Assembly: GCA_903928755.1 (NCBI GenBank)
Contig: CAIYSH010000463.1
Span: forward strand, 1 to 6,669
Length of the DNA stretch: 6,669 nt
Reading direction: 5' to 3'
Source: an uncultured Alphaproteobacteria bacterium
GTDB lineage: Bacteria; Pseudomonadota; Alphaproteobacteria; Caulobacterales; Caulobacteraceae
Shown in pieces: positions 1-5,721 of this stretch; position 1 is the first letter of the stretch; each line of letters begins with the position of its first letter. The notes below the pieces were generated by a model. The model ran no database searches and was not told the origin of the DNA. It worked only from the letters and a program-made list of their open reading frames with translations. The translations under genes were made by a program, and so were the position numbers.

Positions 1-7
1 CGATCTC

Positions 8-661
8 ATGTTCTTCACCCGTAAACCCGCTGAACTGCCGACGGTCCAGACCGCCCTGCCGGGGCGGCCCAATCCCCTGCCCACCGCCAGGATCCACTTC
101 GTCAATGGTGCGGCGCTGAAGGGCCCCTATCCCGAGGGCATGGCCCTGGCCATGTTCGCCATGGGCTGCTTCTGGGGGGTGGAGCGCAAGTTCTGGAACC
201 TGCCGGGCGTCCACGTAACGGCGGTGGGCTATGTGGCGGGCATTACCCCCAACCCCACCTACGAAGAGGTCTGCTCGGGCCGTACGGGCCATACAGAGGC
301 GGTGCTGGTTGTCCATGACCCGGCCGTGATCAGCTATGACGACCTGCTCAAGACCTTCTGGGAAGGGCACGATCCCACCCAGGGCATGCGTCAGGGCAAT
401 GACATCGGCACCCAGTACCGCTCAGGCGTCTATACCTATGACGACGCCCAGGCGGCTGCGGCCCGGGCCTCGGCAGAGGTCTATCAGGCCGCCCTGCGCA
501 CCCAGGGCTATGGCCCCATTACCAGCGAGATCAAACCAGCCCCGGTCTTCTATTTCGCCGAGGACTATCACCAGCAATACCTGGCCAAGAACCCGGACGG
601 CTATTGCGGGGTTGGCGGCACGGGGGTGTCCTGCCCCATTGGCGTCGGCGTTCGGGTCTAG
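8..661 (+). CDS. msrA: Peptide-methionine (S)-S-oxide reductase MsrA
   Basis: MsrA reduces the S-epimer of methionine sulfoxide, free or in proteins, back to methionine, using electrons normally recycled by thioredoxin; it is a cytosolic repair enzyme. The protein is 217 residues, the length of the long E. coli-type MsrA (about 212). The family signature GCFWGVE lies at residues 53-59, with C54 as the catalytic cysteine that forms the sulfenic acid. The C-terminal GYCGVGG segment supplies C200 and a further C209, the expected resolving cysteines; C89 is an extra cysteine in EEVCSGRTGH, also present in the E. coli protein as I recall it. DPxQGMRQGNDxGTQYRS (122-139) and AEDYHQQYLAKNP (184-196) are further family blocks. 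The N-terminal ALPGR and HFVNG segments match the long-form family and support the ATG at 8. Only 7 nt precede it, so its ribosome binding site and promoter are not visible. The MmcQ/YjbR gene follows after 7 nt and is probably cotranscribed. Confidence 0.96.
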   Translation: MFFTRKPAELPTVQTALPGRPNPLPTARIHFVNGAALKGPYPEGMALAMFAMGCFWGVERKFWNLPGVHVTAVGYVAGITPNPTYEEVCSGRTGHTEAVLVVHDPAVISYDDLLKTFWEGHDPTQGMRQGNDIGTQYRSGVYTYDDAQAAAARASAEVYQAALRTQGYGPITSEIKPAPVFYFAEDYHQQYLAKNPDGYCGVGGTGVSCPIGVGVRV

Positions 662-668
662 GGCGGCG

Positions 669-1001
669 GTGGACCGGGCCGGGATCGCCCGGGCGGCCTT
701 CGCCCTGCCTCAGGTGAGCCATGTGGTTCAGTGGGGGGCGTCGGACGTCTACAAGGTGGGCGGCAAGGTCTTCGCCATCGTCGGTGACGGGTCCGTCTCG
801 TTCAAGGTGACCGAGATCGCCTTCATGGTCCTGACCGAGAGCGGGGTCGGCCGTCAGGCCCCTTACTGTGCCAGGGGTCAGTGGGCGGCTGTCAGCTATG
901 ACGCCGCAGAGGACGCCGACTTCATTGACTGGCTGGCCACGGCCCACAGCCTGATCGTCAGCAAGCTGACCCGGAAACTGCGGGCCGAACTGGGGCTCTA
1001 G
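669..1001 (+). CDS. MmcQ/YjbR family protein
   Basis: This 110-residue protein fits the MmcQ/YjbR family of small alpha/beta proteins, often called DNA-binding from their fold; no biochemical role is firmly established. Visible family features are the N-terminal helix ending in ALP (13-15), the VVQWGASDVYKVGGKVFAIV stretch (19-38), a central strand region, a QWAAVSY segment (72-78) and a C-terminal helix with an LIVSKLTRKLR-type pattern. The open frame runs far upstream inside msrA, but that part is only a shadow of msrA. The start is therefore set at GTG 669, which puts family homology at residue 1, lies 7 nt after the msrA stop and has a GGGCGG-type sequence just upstream. No in-frame ATG occurs until the middle of the protein. 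The gene sits directly behind msrA and is probably translated from the same message. It converges on kgtP with 16 bp between stops and no hairpin there. Family assignment is fairly sure; function is unknown. Confidence 0.85.
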   Translation: MDRAGIARAAFALPQVSHVVQWGASDVYKVGGKVFAIVGDGSVSFKVTEIAFMVLTESGVGRQAPYCARGQWAAVSYDAAEDADFIDWLATAHSLIVSKLTRKLRAELGL

Positions 1002-1017
1002 CGGTTTGCCTGGCTCA

Positions 1018-2346
1018 TCAGTCCTCGGTGATCAGGCTGTCGCGGTTGGTGTTCTTCAGGGTCAGGGCCACCAGGAAGGCTATGGCCATCACGGTCGCCA
1101 CATAGACATAGAAACCGCTCTCCATATGATCCTGCTTGAACCGCAGGGCGACATACTCTGCAGAGCCACCGAAAATGGAATTGGCCAGGGCATAGGGCAG
1201 GGCCACCCCAAGGGCGCGGACATGGGCGGGAAACAGCTCGGCCTTGAGGACGGCATTCACCGCCGTATAGCCTGACAGCACGGCCAGCAGGGCCACCACC
1301 AGGACGAAGGCCGTCACGGCATCACGGGTCACGGCGATCTGCGACATGATGGGATAGGTGACAATGGCCCCGGCCAGGAAGGCGAAGATCAAGGTGGTCT
1401 TGCGACCAACCTTGTCAGACAGCGCCCCGTAGAGGGGCTGGACCAGCATGTAGACCAGCAGGGAACCCGCACTGATGGCGGTGGCCTGATCCTTGGAAAA
1501 GCCCGAGGTATTGACCAGGAACTTCTGCATGTAGGTCGTGTAGGCATAGAAGGCGAGCGACCCTGCCGAGGTCAGGGCAAAGATGGTCCAGGTCTCCCGC
1601 GGAAATTTTGTGAACAGCAACATGGCGCGTGATCGCTCGGCTCCAGAAGCCTTGGCCGCCAGGAAGGAGGGGCTCTCCTCCAGGCCCGAGCGGATGTAGA
1701 AGACCACCACGGCCAGCAGGCCGCCAATGGCAAAGGCAATGCGCCAGCCCCAGGCCTCGAGATCGGACTTGGGCAGGATGTGCTGCAGGACGATGAGGAC
1801 TGCCAGGGCGGTCAACTGGCCCATGATCAGGGTCATGAACTGGAAGCTGGACCAGAAACCCCGTCGGGTCTTGCCGGCCATCTCCGACATGTAGGTGGCG
1901 CTGGCGCCGTATTCTCCGCCCAGGGACAGGCCCTGGACCAACCTTGCCATCACCAGGCAGATCGGTGCCCAGGCTCCCCAGACCGAATAGTCCGGCATGA
2001 TGGCGATACTGAAGGAGCCCGCACACATCATGGCGACCGAGAGGGTCAGGGCCGCCCGTCGTCCCGCCCGGTCGGCATAGAGGCCGGTCAGCCAGGCCCC
2101 CAGGGGCCGCGCCAGAAATCCCACCCAGAAGACCGCGGCGGTCTGCAGCAATTGGGCGGTGGTGTCCCCCTTCGGGAAGAAATGCCGGGCGAAATAGAGG
2201 GCGAAGGATGAATAGGCGAACCAGTCGTACCACTCCACCAGATTGCCGGCCGATCCACCCAGAATGGCCCGCACCCGGGCCATGGGGGTCAGGCCGGGCT
2301 GTACGGCTTGCCCGGATACTTCGCCGCCTGCTTCTGTCGCTGTCAC
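1018..2346 (-). CDS. kgtP: MFS 2-oxoglutarate:proton symporter (alpha-ketoglutarate permease)
   Basis: An inner-membrane 12-helix transporter of the metabolite:H+ symporter (MHS) branch of the major facilitator superfamily, 442 residues against about 432 for E. coli KgtP. Similarity to KgtP, from memory, runs the whole length: GNLVEWYDW (34-42), the MFS loop 2-3 motif DRAGRR (92-97), RLVQGLSLGGEYGASATYMS (135-154), AWGWRIAFA (198-206), the second-half loop motif DKVGRK (311-316) and LKAELFPAHVRALGV (367-381) followed by IFGGSAEYVAL (391-401). The expected substrate is 2-oxoglutarate or a related dicarboxylate; exact specificity cannot be read from sequence. The chosen start is GTG at 2346, preceded by GGGGGATC at suitable spacing. 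An ATG at codon 22 (2283) lacks a ribosome binding site but would still keep the whole transporter core, so the first 21 residues are uncertain. The gene is monocistronic as far as seen, convergent with the MmcQ/YjbR gene, and its promoter must lie in the 2347-2578 spacer, where I see no convincing -35/-10 pair. Confidence 0.92.
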   Translation of the reverse strand: MTATEAGGEVSGQAVQPGLTPMARVRAILGGSAGNLVEWYDWFAYSSFALYFARHFFPKGDTTAQLLQTAAVFWVGFLARPLGAWLTGLYADRAGRRAALTLSVAMMCAGSFSIAIMPDYSVWGAWAPICLVMARLVQGLSLGGEYGASATYMSEMAGKTRRGFWSSFQFMTLIMGQLTALAVLIVLQHILPKSDLEAWGWRIAFAIGGLLAVVVFYIRSGLEESPSFLAAKASGAERSRAMLLFTKFPRETWTIFALTSAGSLAFYAYTTYMQKFLVNTSGFSKDQATAISAGSLLVYMLVQPLYGALSDKVGRKTTLIFAFLAGAIVTYPIMSQIAVTRDAVTAFVLVVALLAVLSGYTAVNAVLKAELFPAHVRALGVALPYALANSIFGGSAEYVALRFKQDHMESGFYVYVATVMAIAFLVALTLKNTNRDSLITED

Positions 2347-2442
2347 CCCAGATCCCCCGAATATGCTGGGCGCGAACCTAACCCGGCTTTGGGTTCACAA
2401 GAAGGGGTGATGGGATCGAATGTGGCTGACGTTCAACATCCC

Positions 2443-2469
2443 GTCTTGCCGGCAATGGCCGGTATCCAG
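2443..2469 (+). repeat. REP-like hairpin, unit 1
   Basis: A stem CCGGC (2449-2453), loop AATG, stem GCCGG (2458-2462), extended by a G-T and a T-A pair, lies inside the frame GTC-N3-CCGGC-N3-GGCCGG. This layout resembles the short GTCATCCCGGC...GCCGGGATCC palindromes scattered between genes in many Alphaproteobacteria (recalled, not searched). It aligns without gaps, at 16 of 27 positions, with the reverse complement of unit 2. Confidence 0.45.
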
Positions 2470-2538
2470 GTCGCAGGGCCCTACGCTTCCGGAAAGGCTG
2501 TTACTGGGGCGTTTGACCCTGCTCAAGGCCCGATGAAT

Positions 2539-2565
2539 TTACCTCCCGGCCTCCGCCGGGGTGAC
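2539..2565 (-). repeat. REP-like hairpin, unit 2 (inverted), possible terminator for the lepA-DUF983 transcript
   Basis: CCCGGC (2545-2550), loop CTCC, GCCGGG (2555-2560) form a perfect 6-bp GC stem starting about 19 bp past the stop codon of the DUF983 gene. On the minus strand it reads GTC-N3-CCGGC-N3-GGCCGG, the same layout as unit 1 in opposite orientation. Position suits a transcript end, but only a short AT-rich stretch (AAATTCAT) follows instead of a T-run, so intrinsic termination is uncertain. Confidence 0.5.
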
Positions 2566-2578
2566 CGGTAGGAGGACT

Positions 2579-2971
2579 CTAGTCGGCGTAATCGGCCGAA
2601 TGCATGTGCGCATCAGAGGCCTTCACGCCCATCCTGTACATCACGCCGATAAATGCCCCCTTGATCCTCGGCAGCAGGGCAAGGGTGAAGGCGGTCAGCG
2701 GGATCAGGGTCGCCGGCACGATGATCATCGCAGGCGTCTTCCAGATGAAGGGGAAGAACAGCAGGGGCGCCACAACCAGATGGCCGGTGAGCAGTATGGT
2801 GAAATAGGCCGGGCCATCATCGGCCGGATACTGGGCCAGGTCGTGGCTGCAGGCCGGGCAAGTGTCCGAGACCTTGAGGTATTTCCGGAAGATCTTGCCC
2901 TCTCCACAGCGGGGGCAGGCACCGCGGAAACCACGGGTGAGGACTTTCATCAACGTAGGGGTCGTTTCCAT
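2579..2971 (-). CDS. DUF983 family small membrane protein with paired CxxC motifs
   Basis: A 130-residue DUF983 protein; the family is common in Alphaproteobacteria and its biochemical role is not known to me. The N-terminal part carries two zinc-ribbon-like pairs, CPRC at C19/C22 and CPAC at C38/C41, followed by the family-typical DDGPAYF (51-57). Two hydrophobic segments at about 57-77 and 80-101 should span the inner membrane, so a cytoplasmic metal-binding ribbon anchored by two helices is the likely shape. The ATG at 2971 is chosen because an in-frame TAG sits 9 nt before it, excluding a longer protein. The strong AGGGAGG ends only 1 nt before this ATG, which is unusually close; an ATG at codon 8 (2950) would be 22 nt away, too far. 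The gene follows lepA after 56 bp on the same strand and is probably cotranscribed with it. Family is secure; function is unknown. Confidence 0.88.
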   Translation of the reverse strand: METTPTLMKVLTRGFRGACPRCGEGKIFRKYLKVSDTCPACSHDLAQYPADDGPAYFTILLTGHLVVAPLLFFPFIWKTPAMIIVPATLIPLTAFTLALLPRIKGAFIGVMYRMGVKASDAHMHSADYAD

Positions 2972-3027
2972 GCCTCCCTATGCGCTTTTCAGAACGGAAA
3001 CGGAAGGGGACTTGCTAGCCCGCGCCC

Positions 3028-4833
3028 CTAATCCGCGTCCATCTTGAGCGCCGCAATGAAGGCTTCCTGCGGGATCTCCACCTTGCCGAACTGGCGCATG
3101 CGCTTCTTGCCGGCCTTCTGCTTGTCCAGCAGCTTGCGCTTGCGGCTGGCGTCGCCGCCATAGCACTTCGCCGTCACGTCCTTGCGCAGGGCGCGGATGG
3201 TTTCCCGGGCGATGATCCGGCCGCCGATCGCCGCCTGCAGCGGGATCTGGAACATGTGCGGGCTGATCAGGTCCTTCATCTTCTCGACCATGCCCCGGCC
3301 CCGGGCCTCGGCGCGGTCGCGGTGGACCAGCATGGACAGGGCGTCGACGGGCTCGGCATTGACCAGGATCTGCATCTTTACCAGGTCGCCGACCCGGTAA
3401 CCTTCGATGGCATAGTCGAAGGAGGCATAGCCCTTCGACACGCTCTTCAGCCGGTCATAGAAGTCGAAGACCACCTCATTGAGCGGCAGGTCATAGACGA
3501 CCAGGGCGCGGGAGCCGACATAGGACAGCTCCCTCTGTTCACCACGGCGGTCCTGACAGAGTTTGATCACCGAGCCGAGATATTCATCCGGGGTCAGGAT
3601 GGTGGCCTTGATCCAGGGTTCGGCAATGGTGGCGATCTTGACCGGGTCAGGCATGTCGGCCGGATTGTGGAGCTCGACTTCCGAGCCGTCAGTCAGGCCG
3701 ATCTTGTAGATGACGCTGGGCGCGGTGGCGATCAGGTCGAGGTCGAACTCGCGGCTCAGGCGCTCCTGGATGATTTCCAGGTGCAGCAGGCCGAGAAAGC
3801 CGCAGCGGAAGCCAAAGCCCAGGGCCGCGCTGGTTTCCATCTCATAGGTGAAGCTGGCATCGTTGAGCCGCAGACGGCCAATGGCGGCGCGCAGGTCCTC
3901 GAAGTCGGCGGCATCTACCGGGAACAGGCCACAGAACACCACGGACTGTGCCACCCGGAATCCGGTCAGGGCTGACTCGGTGGGACGCTTTTCCTCAGTG
4001 ATGGTGTCGCCAACCGCGGCGTCGGCCACCTGTTTGATCTGGGCGGTGATATAACCAATCTCGCCGGGGCCGAGCTCAGCCACTTCGGTCTGTTTGGGCT
4101 TGAAGACGCCGATACGGTCCACCTGGTGGGTGGCTCCGGCATTCATCATCTTGACCTTCATGCCGGCCTTCAGCACGCCGTCAATCACCCGGACCAGAAC
4201 GACGACGCCCAGATAGGGGTCGTACCAGGCGTCCACCAGCAGGGCCTTGAGCGGCGCGGTGGCGTCGCCCTTGGGGGGCGGCAGGCGGGTGACGACGGCT
4301 TCCAGCACCTCGGCAATGCCTTCGCCGGTCTTTGCCGAGCAGAGGACGGCGTCAGAGGCGTCGAGACCGATCACGTCCTCGATCTGCTGGCGCACCCGCT
4401 CGGGCTCAGCCGCGGGCAGGTCGATCTTGTTGAGGACGGGGACGATCTCGTGATTGTTGTCTATGGCCTGATAGACATTGGCCAGGGTCTGGGCCTCCAC
4501 CCCCTGGCTGGAGTCCACCACCAGGATGGAACCTTCACACGCCGCCAGGGACCGGCTGACCTCATAGGCGAAGTCGACGTGGCCGGGAGTGTCCATCAGG
4601 TTCAGGACATAGGTCTCACCATCCCTTGCCGTGTAGTCCAGGCGGACGGTCTGGGCCTTGATGGTGATGCCGCGCTCACGCTCGATGTCCATGTTGTCGA
4701 GGACCTGCTCGGTCATCTCCCGCTTGGTCAGACCGCCGGTTTCCTGGATCAGGCGGTCAGACAGGGTCGACTTGCCGTGGTCGATATGGGCCACGATGGA
4801 GAAATTGCGGATATGGGACAGGGGCGTGGACAT
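3028..4833 (-). CDS. lepA: Elongation factor 4 (ribosomal GTPase LepA)
   Basis: LepA/EF4 is a cytoplasmic, ribosome-associated translational GTPase, implicated in back-translocation or in initiation and 30S maturation; its precise role is debated. The protein is 601 residues, full length for the family. The GTPase domain shows G1 AHIDHGKST (15-23), G2 RGITI (54-58), G3 DTPGH (81-85), G4 NKID (135-138) and G5 SAK (166-168). A beta-barrel domain II, the EF-G-like domains III and V, and the LepA-specific C-terminal domain follow; the last shows AIGGRIIARETI, CYGGD (557-561), RKRKLLDKQKAGKKRM and IPQEAF. No IV-type EF-G domain is present, as expected. The ATG at 4833 gives the canonical N-terminus; the sequence before it offers only a weak GCGAAG-type binding site, and a large palindrome begins 13 nt upstream. 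lepA is divergent from eipA and leads into the DUF983 gene. lepA is often paired with lepB (signal peptidase I); that partner is absent here. Confidence 0.98.
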   Translation of the reverse strand: MSTPLSHIRNFSIVAHIDHGKSTLSDRLIQETGGLTKREMTEQVLDNMDIERERGITIKAQTVRLDYTARDGETYVLNLMDTPGHVDFAYEVSRSLAACEGSILVVDSSQGVEAQTLANVYQAIDNNHEIVPVLNKIDLPAAEPERVRQQIEDVIGLDASDAVLCSAKTGEGIAEVLEAVVTRLPPPKGDATAPLKALLVDAWYDPYLGVVVLVRVIDGVLKAGMKVKMMNAGATHQVDRIGVFKPKQTEVAELGPGEIGYITAQIKQVADAAVGDTITEEKRPTESALTGFRVAQSVVFCGLFPVDAADFEDLRAAIGRLRLNDASFTYEMETSAALGFGFRCGFLGLLHLEIIQERLSREFDLDLIATAPSVIYKIGLTDGSEVELHNPADMPDPVKIATIAEPWIKATILTPDEYLGSVIKLCQDRRGEQRELSYVGSRALVVYDLPLNEVVFDFYDRLKSVSKGYASFDYAIEGYRVGDLVKMQILVNAEPVDALSMLVHRDRAEARGRGMVEKMKDLISPHMFQIPLQAAIGGRIIARETIRALRKDVTAKCYGGDASRKRKLLDKQKAGKKRMRQFGKVEIPQEAFIAALKMDAD

Positions 4834-4846
4834 GCTTCGCCGCGTT

Positions 4847-4898
4847 TAGAGCATTATCCGATAAGTGGAAACCGGTTATCGGCTTGAGGAATGCTCTA
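4847..4898. repeat. Intergenic palindromic repeat beside the lepA start
   Basis: A two-part palindrome: the outer arms TAGAGCATT (4847-4855) and AATGCTCTA (4890-4898) pair perfectly over 9 bp, and the inner arms CCGATAA (4858-4864) and TTATCGG (4876-4882) over 7 bp. The loop is GTGGAAACCGG, with 2 nt and 7 nt unpaired between the stems. The AGAGCAT...GTGGAAACCGG...ATGCTCT layout matches a repeat type I recall from intergenic regions of Caulobacterales and Rhizobiales. On the plus strand TTTTT (4901-4905) follows, giving a terminator-like look toward eipA; on the minus strand it lies just ahead of lepA. Confidence 0.7.
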
Positions 4899-4907
4899 TC
4901 TTTTTGA

Positions 4908-4937
4908 ATTAGGGCCCTTTTTGTCGGATCTGATCAA
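4908..4937 (-). promoter_or_regulatory. lepA: Possible lepA promoter (weak)
   Basis: On the minus strand TTGATC (4937-4932) is followed after 18 nt by CCTAAT (4913-4908), a loose sigma70-type pair. A start near 4900 would put the whole palindrome at 4847-4898 into the lepA 5' leader. The -10 match is poor and no other evidence supports it. Confidence 0.2.
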
Positions 4938-5024
4938 GGCCCTCGATCAGGAGGTGCGCTCCAGATTGTGCAGGTTTCGCGAGACTTCCGGAGCGATCTG
5001 GCCGGATCACCTTCAACATCGTGG

Positions 5025-5039
5025 TTAATTGGAAATTAA
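5025..5039 (+). promoter_or_regulatory. eipA: CtrA binding box upstream of eipA
   Basis: TTAA (5025-5028), seven bases TTGGAAA, then TTAA (5036-5039): an exact match to the alphaproteobacterial CtrA consensus TTAA-N7-TTAA. It ends 65 bp before the eipA ATG, where an activator overlapping a -35 region would sit, and about 190 bp from lepA. A GAnTC sequence, the CcrM methylation target, lies at 5058-5062 near the place expected for the -10. A clear -10 hexamer is not visible. CtrA activation of eipA is reported in Brucella abortus. Confidence 0.75.
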
Positions 5040-5090
5040 GCTCCCCGCCGCATTCCAGACTCAAGGTGGTGCCAGTTTGATGAAACCACG

Positions 5091-5097
5091 AGAGGAG
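5091..5097 (+). promoter_or_regulatory. eipA: Strong ribosome binding site of eipA
   Basis: AGAGGAG with 7 nt to the ATG at 5105, close to ideal spacing. It fixes the eipA start; an ATG at 5080 is out of frame. Confidence 0.85.
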
Positions 5098-5104
5098 CCT
5101 TTCC

Positions 5105-5719
5105 ATGGATCGTCGCAAACTCGTTATGTCTGGTCTTGTCACCCTAGGTACCGTCGGCGTTGCCCGCGCGCAGCAGACGGGAGAGGGACCGCCCCCACCG
5201 CAGATCAAGCCAGACTATCCGTCGGCGAAGAAGGGTGAGACCTTCTCGAGCGATGAGATCGCCAACGGCGTGTCGGATTTTCTGGGAGTCACAGCCGAAG
5301 CTGCCGGCGGGGTCGTCGAGCGCCTGTTCAAGGAAAACGGTCGTCCCAGCGCCTATATTGCCGGCGAGGAAGCCTCAGGGGCGATAGGTGTAGGGGCCCG
5401 CTATGGCAAGGGCCTGCTTTATCTCAAGAACCAGCAGCCAGTTCCAGTCTACTGGCAGGGACCTTCGGTGGGCTGGGATATGGGCGGCAATGCCAGCCGG
5501 GCATTTACGCTCTGCTACAACCTCTGGCAGCCGGAACGTTTGTTCCAGCGTTTCCCCGGGGTAGAGGGATCAGCCTATCTGGTGGGTGGTCTGGGCGTGA
5601 ACTATCAGCGGGCCGACGAGATCACCCTTGCCCCGATCCGGGCGGGAGTCGGCCTGAGGCTGGGCGCAAATATCGGCTACCTGTCCTACAGCCGCAAGCG
5701 GCACTGGGTGCCCCTCTGA
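5105..5719 (+). CDS. eipA: Envelope integrity protein EipA (DUF1134 family), periplasmic
   Basis: A 204-residue exported protein of the DUF1134 family. The N-terminus MDRRK, a short hydrophobic stretch (6-20) and an A-R-A site give a signal peptide with cleavage expected after A22. A proline-rich linker (about 29-39) leads to the conserved domain at about 46-204, with YIAGEEASGA (84-93), WQGPSVGWDMGGNASRA (117-133), GVEGSAYLVGGLGVNY (152-167) and PIRAGVGLRLGANIGYL (177-193). These blocks line up with Brucella EipA as I remember it, a soluble periplasmic protein with a small eight-stranded beta-barrel fold that supports envelope integrity, is synthetically lethal with O-polysaccharide loss and affects cell division. 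Its molecular activity is not known. The RR pair at 3-4 and the arginine at 21 also allow Tat export. Start and ribosome binding site are clear. A perfect CtrA box lies 65 bp upstream. The gene is alone on its strand and converges on the YqhA gene with 2 nt between stops. Confidence 0.9.
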   Translation: MDRRKLVMSGLVTLGTVGVARAQQTGEGPPPPQIKPDYPSAKKGETFSSDEIANGVSDFLGVTAEAAGGVVERLFKENGRPSAYIAGEEASGAIGVGARYGKGLLYLKNQQPVPVYWQGPSVGWDMGGNASRAFTLCYNLWQPERLFQRFPGVEGSAYLVGGLGVNYQRADEITLAPIRAGVGLRLGANIGYLSYSRKRHWVPL

Positions 5720-5721
5720 CG

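Larger units (their letters stand above)
2347..2578. other. Intergenic spacer upstream of kgtP and downstream of the DUF983 gene
   Basis: This 232-bp stretch has no gene I can support. It holds the kgtP leader (GGGGGATC just before the GTG start) and two inverted REP-like hairpins at 2443-2469 and 2539-2565. An open plus-strand frame runs from 2308 to 2571, but its product has no recognisable family, begins inside kgtP antisense and encodes the two hairpins, so I treat it as accidental. Confidence 0.6.

Noticed and set aside
336..668. Upstream extension of the MmcQ/YjbR frame into msrA
   Set aside because: The translated part is Arg/Pro/Ala-rich low-complexity sequence with no family similarity, while msrA is intact over the same bases.
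1002..1017. Possible bidirectional terminator between the MmcQ/YjbR gene and kgtP
   Set aside because: The 16-bp gap contains no inverted repeat or T-run.
1415..2233. Second minus-strand open frame of 272 codons overlapping kgtP
   Set aside because: It is a shifted reading of kgtP, rich in G, P, R and H with no membrane segments; the KgtP frame is unambiguous.
2308..2571. Plus-strand frame of 87 codons in the kgtP-DUF983 spacer
   Set aside because: No recognisable domain, no good ribosome binding site, starts inside kgtP antisense and spans both REP-like hairpins.
3256..3975. Long plus-strand open frame (239 codons) antisense to lepA
   Set aside because: It lies wholly within the conserved lepA frame, its product resembles no family, and long antisense frames are expected in GC-rich genes. 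The same applies to 4126-4887.
4930..4950. CTGATC...GATCAG inverted repeat upstream of lepA as an operator
   Set aside because: Only 6 bp with a 9-nt loop, in a stretch that happens to contain several GATC words; nothing ties it to a regulator.
4909..5208. Minus-strand frame of 99 codons between lepA and eipA
   Set aside because: It begins inside the eipA signal peptide region on the opposite strand, crosses the CtrA box and eipA binding site, and shows no family features.
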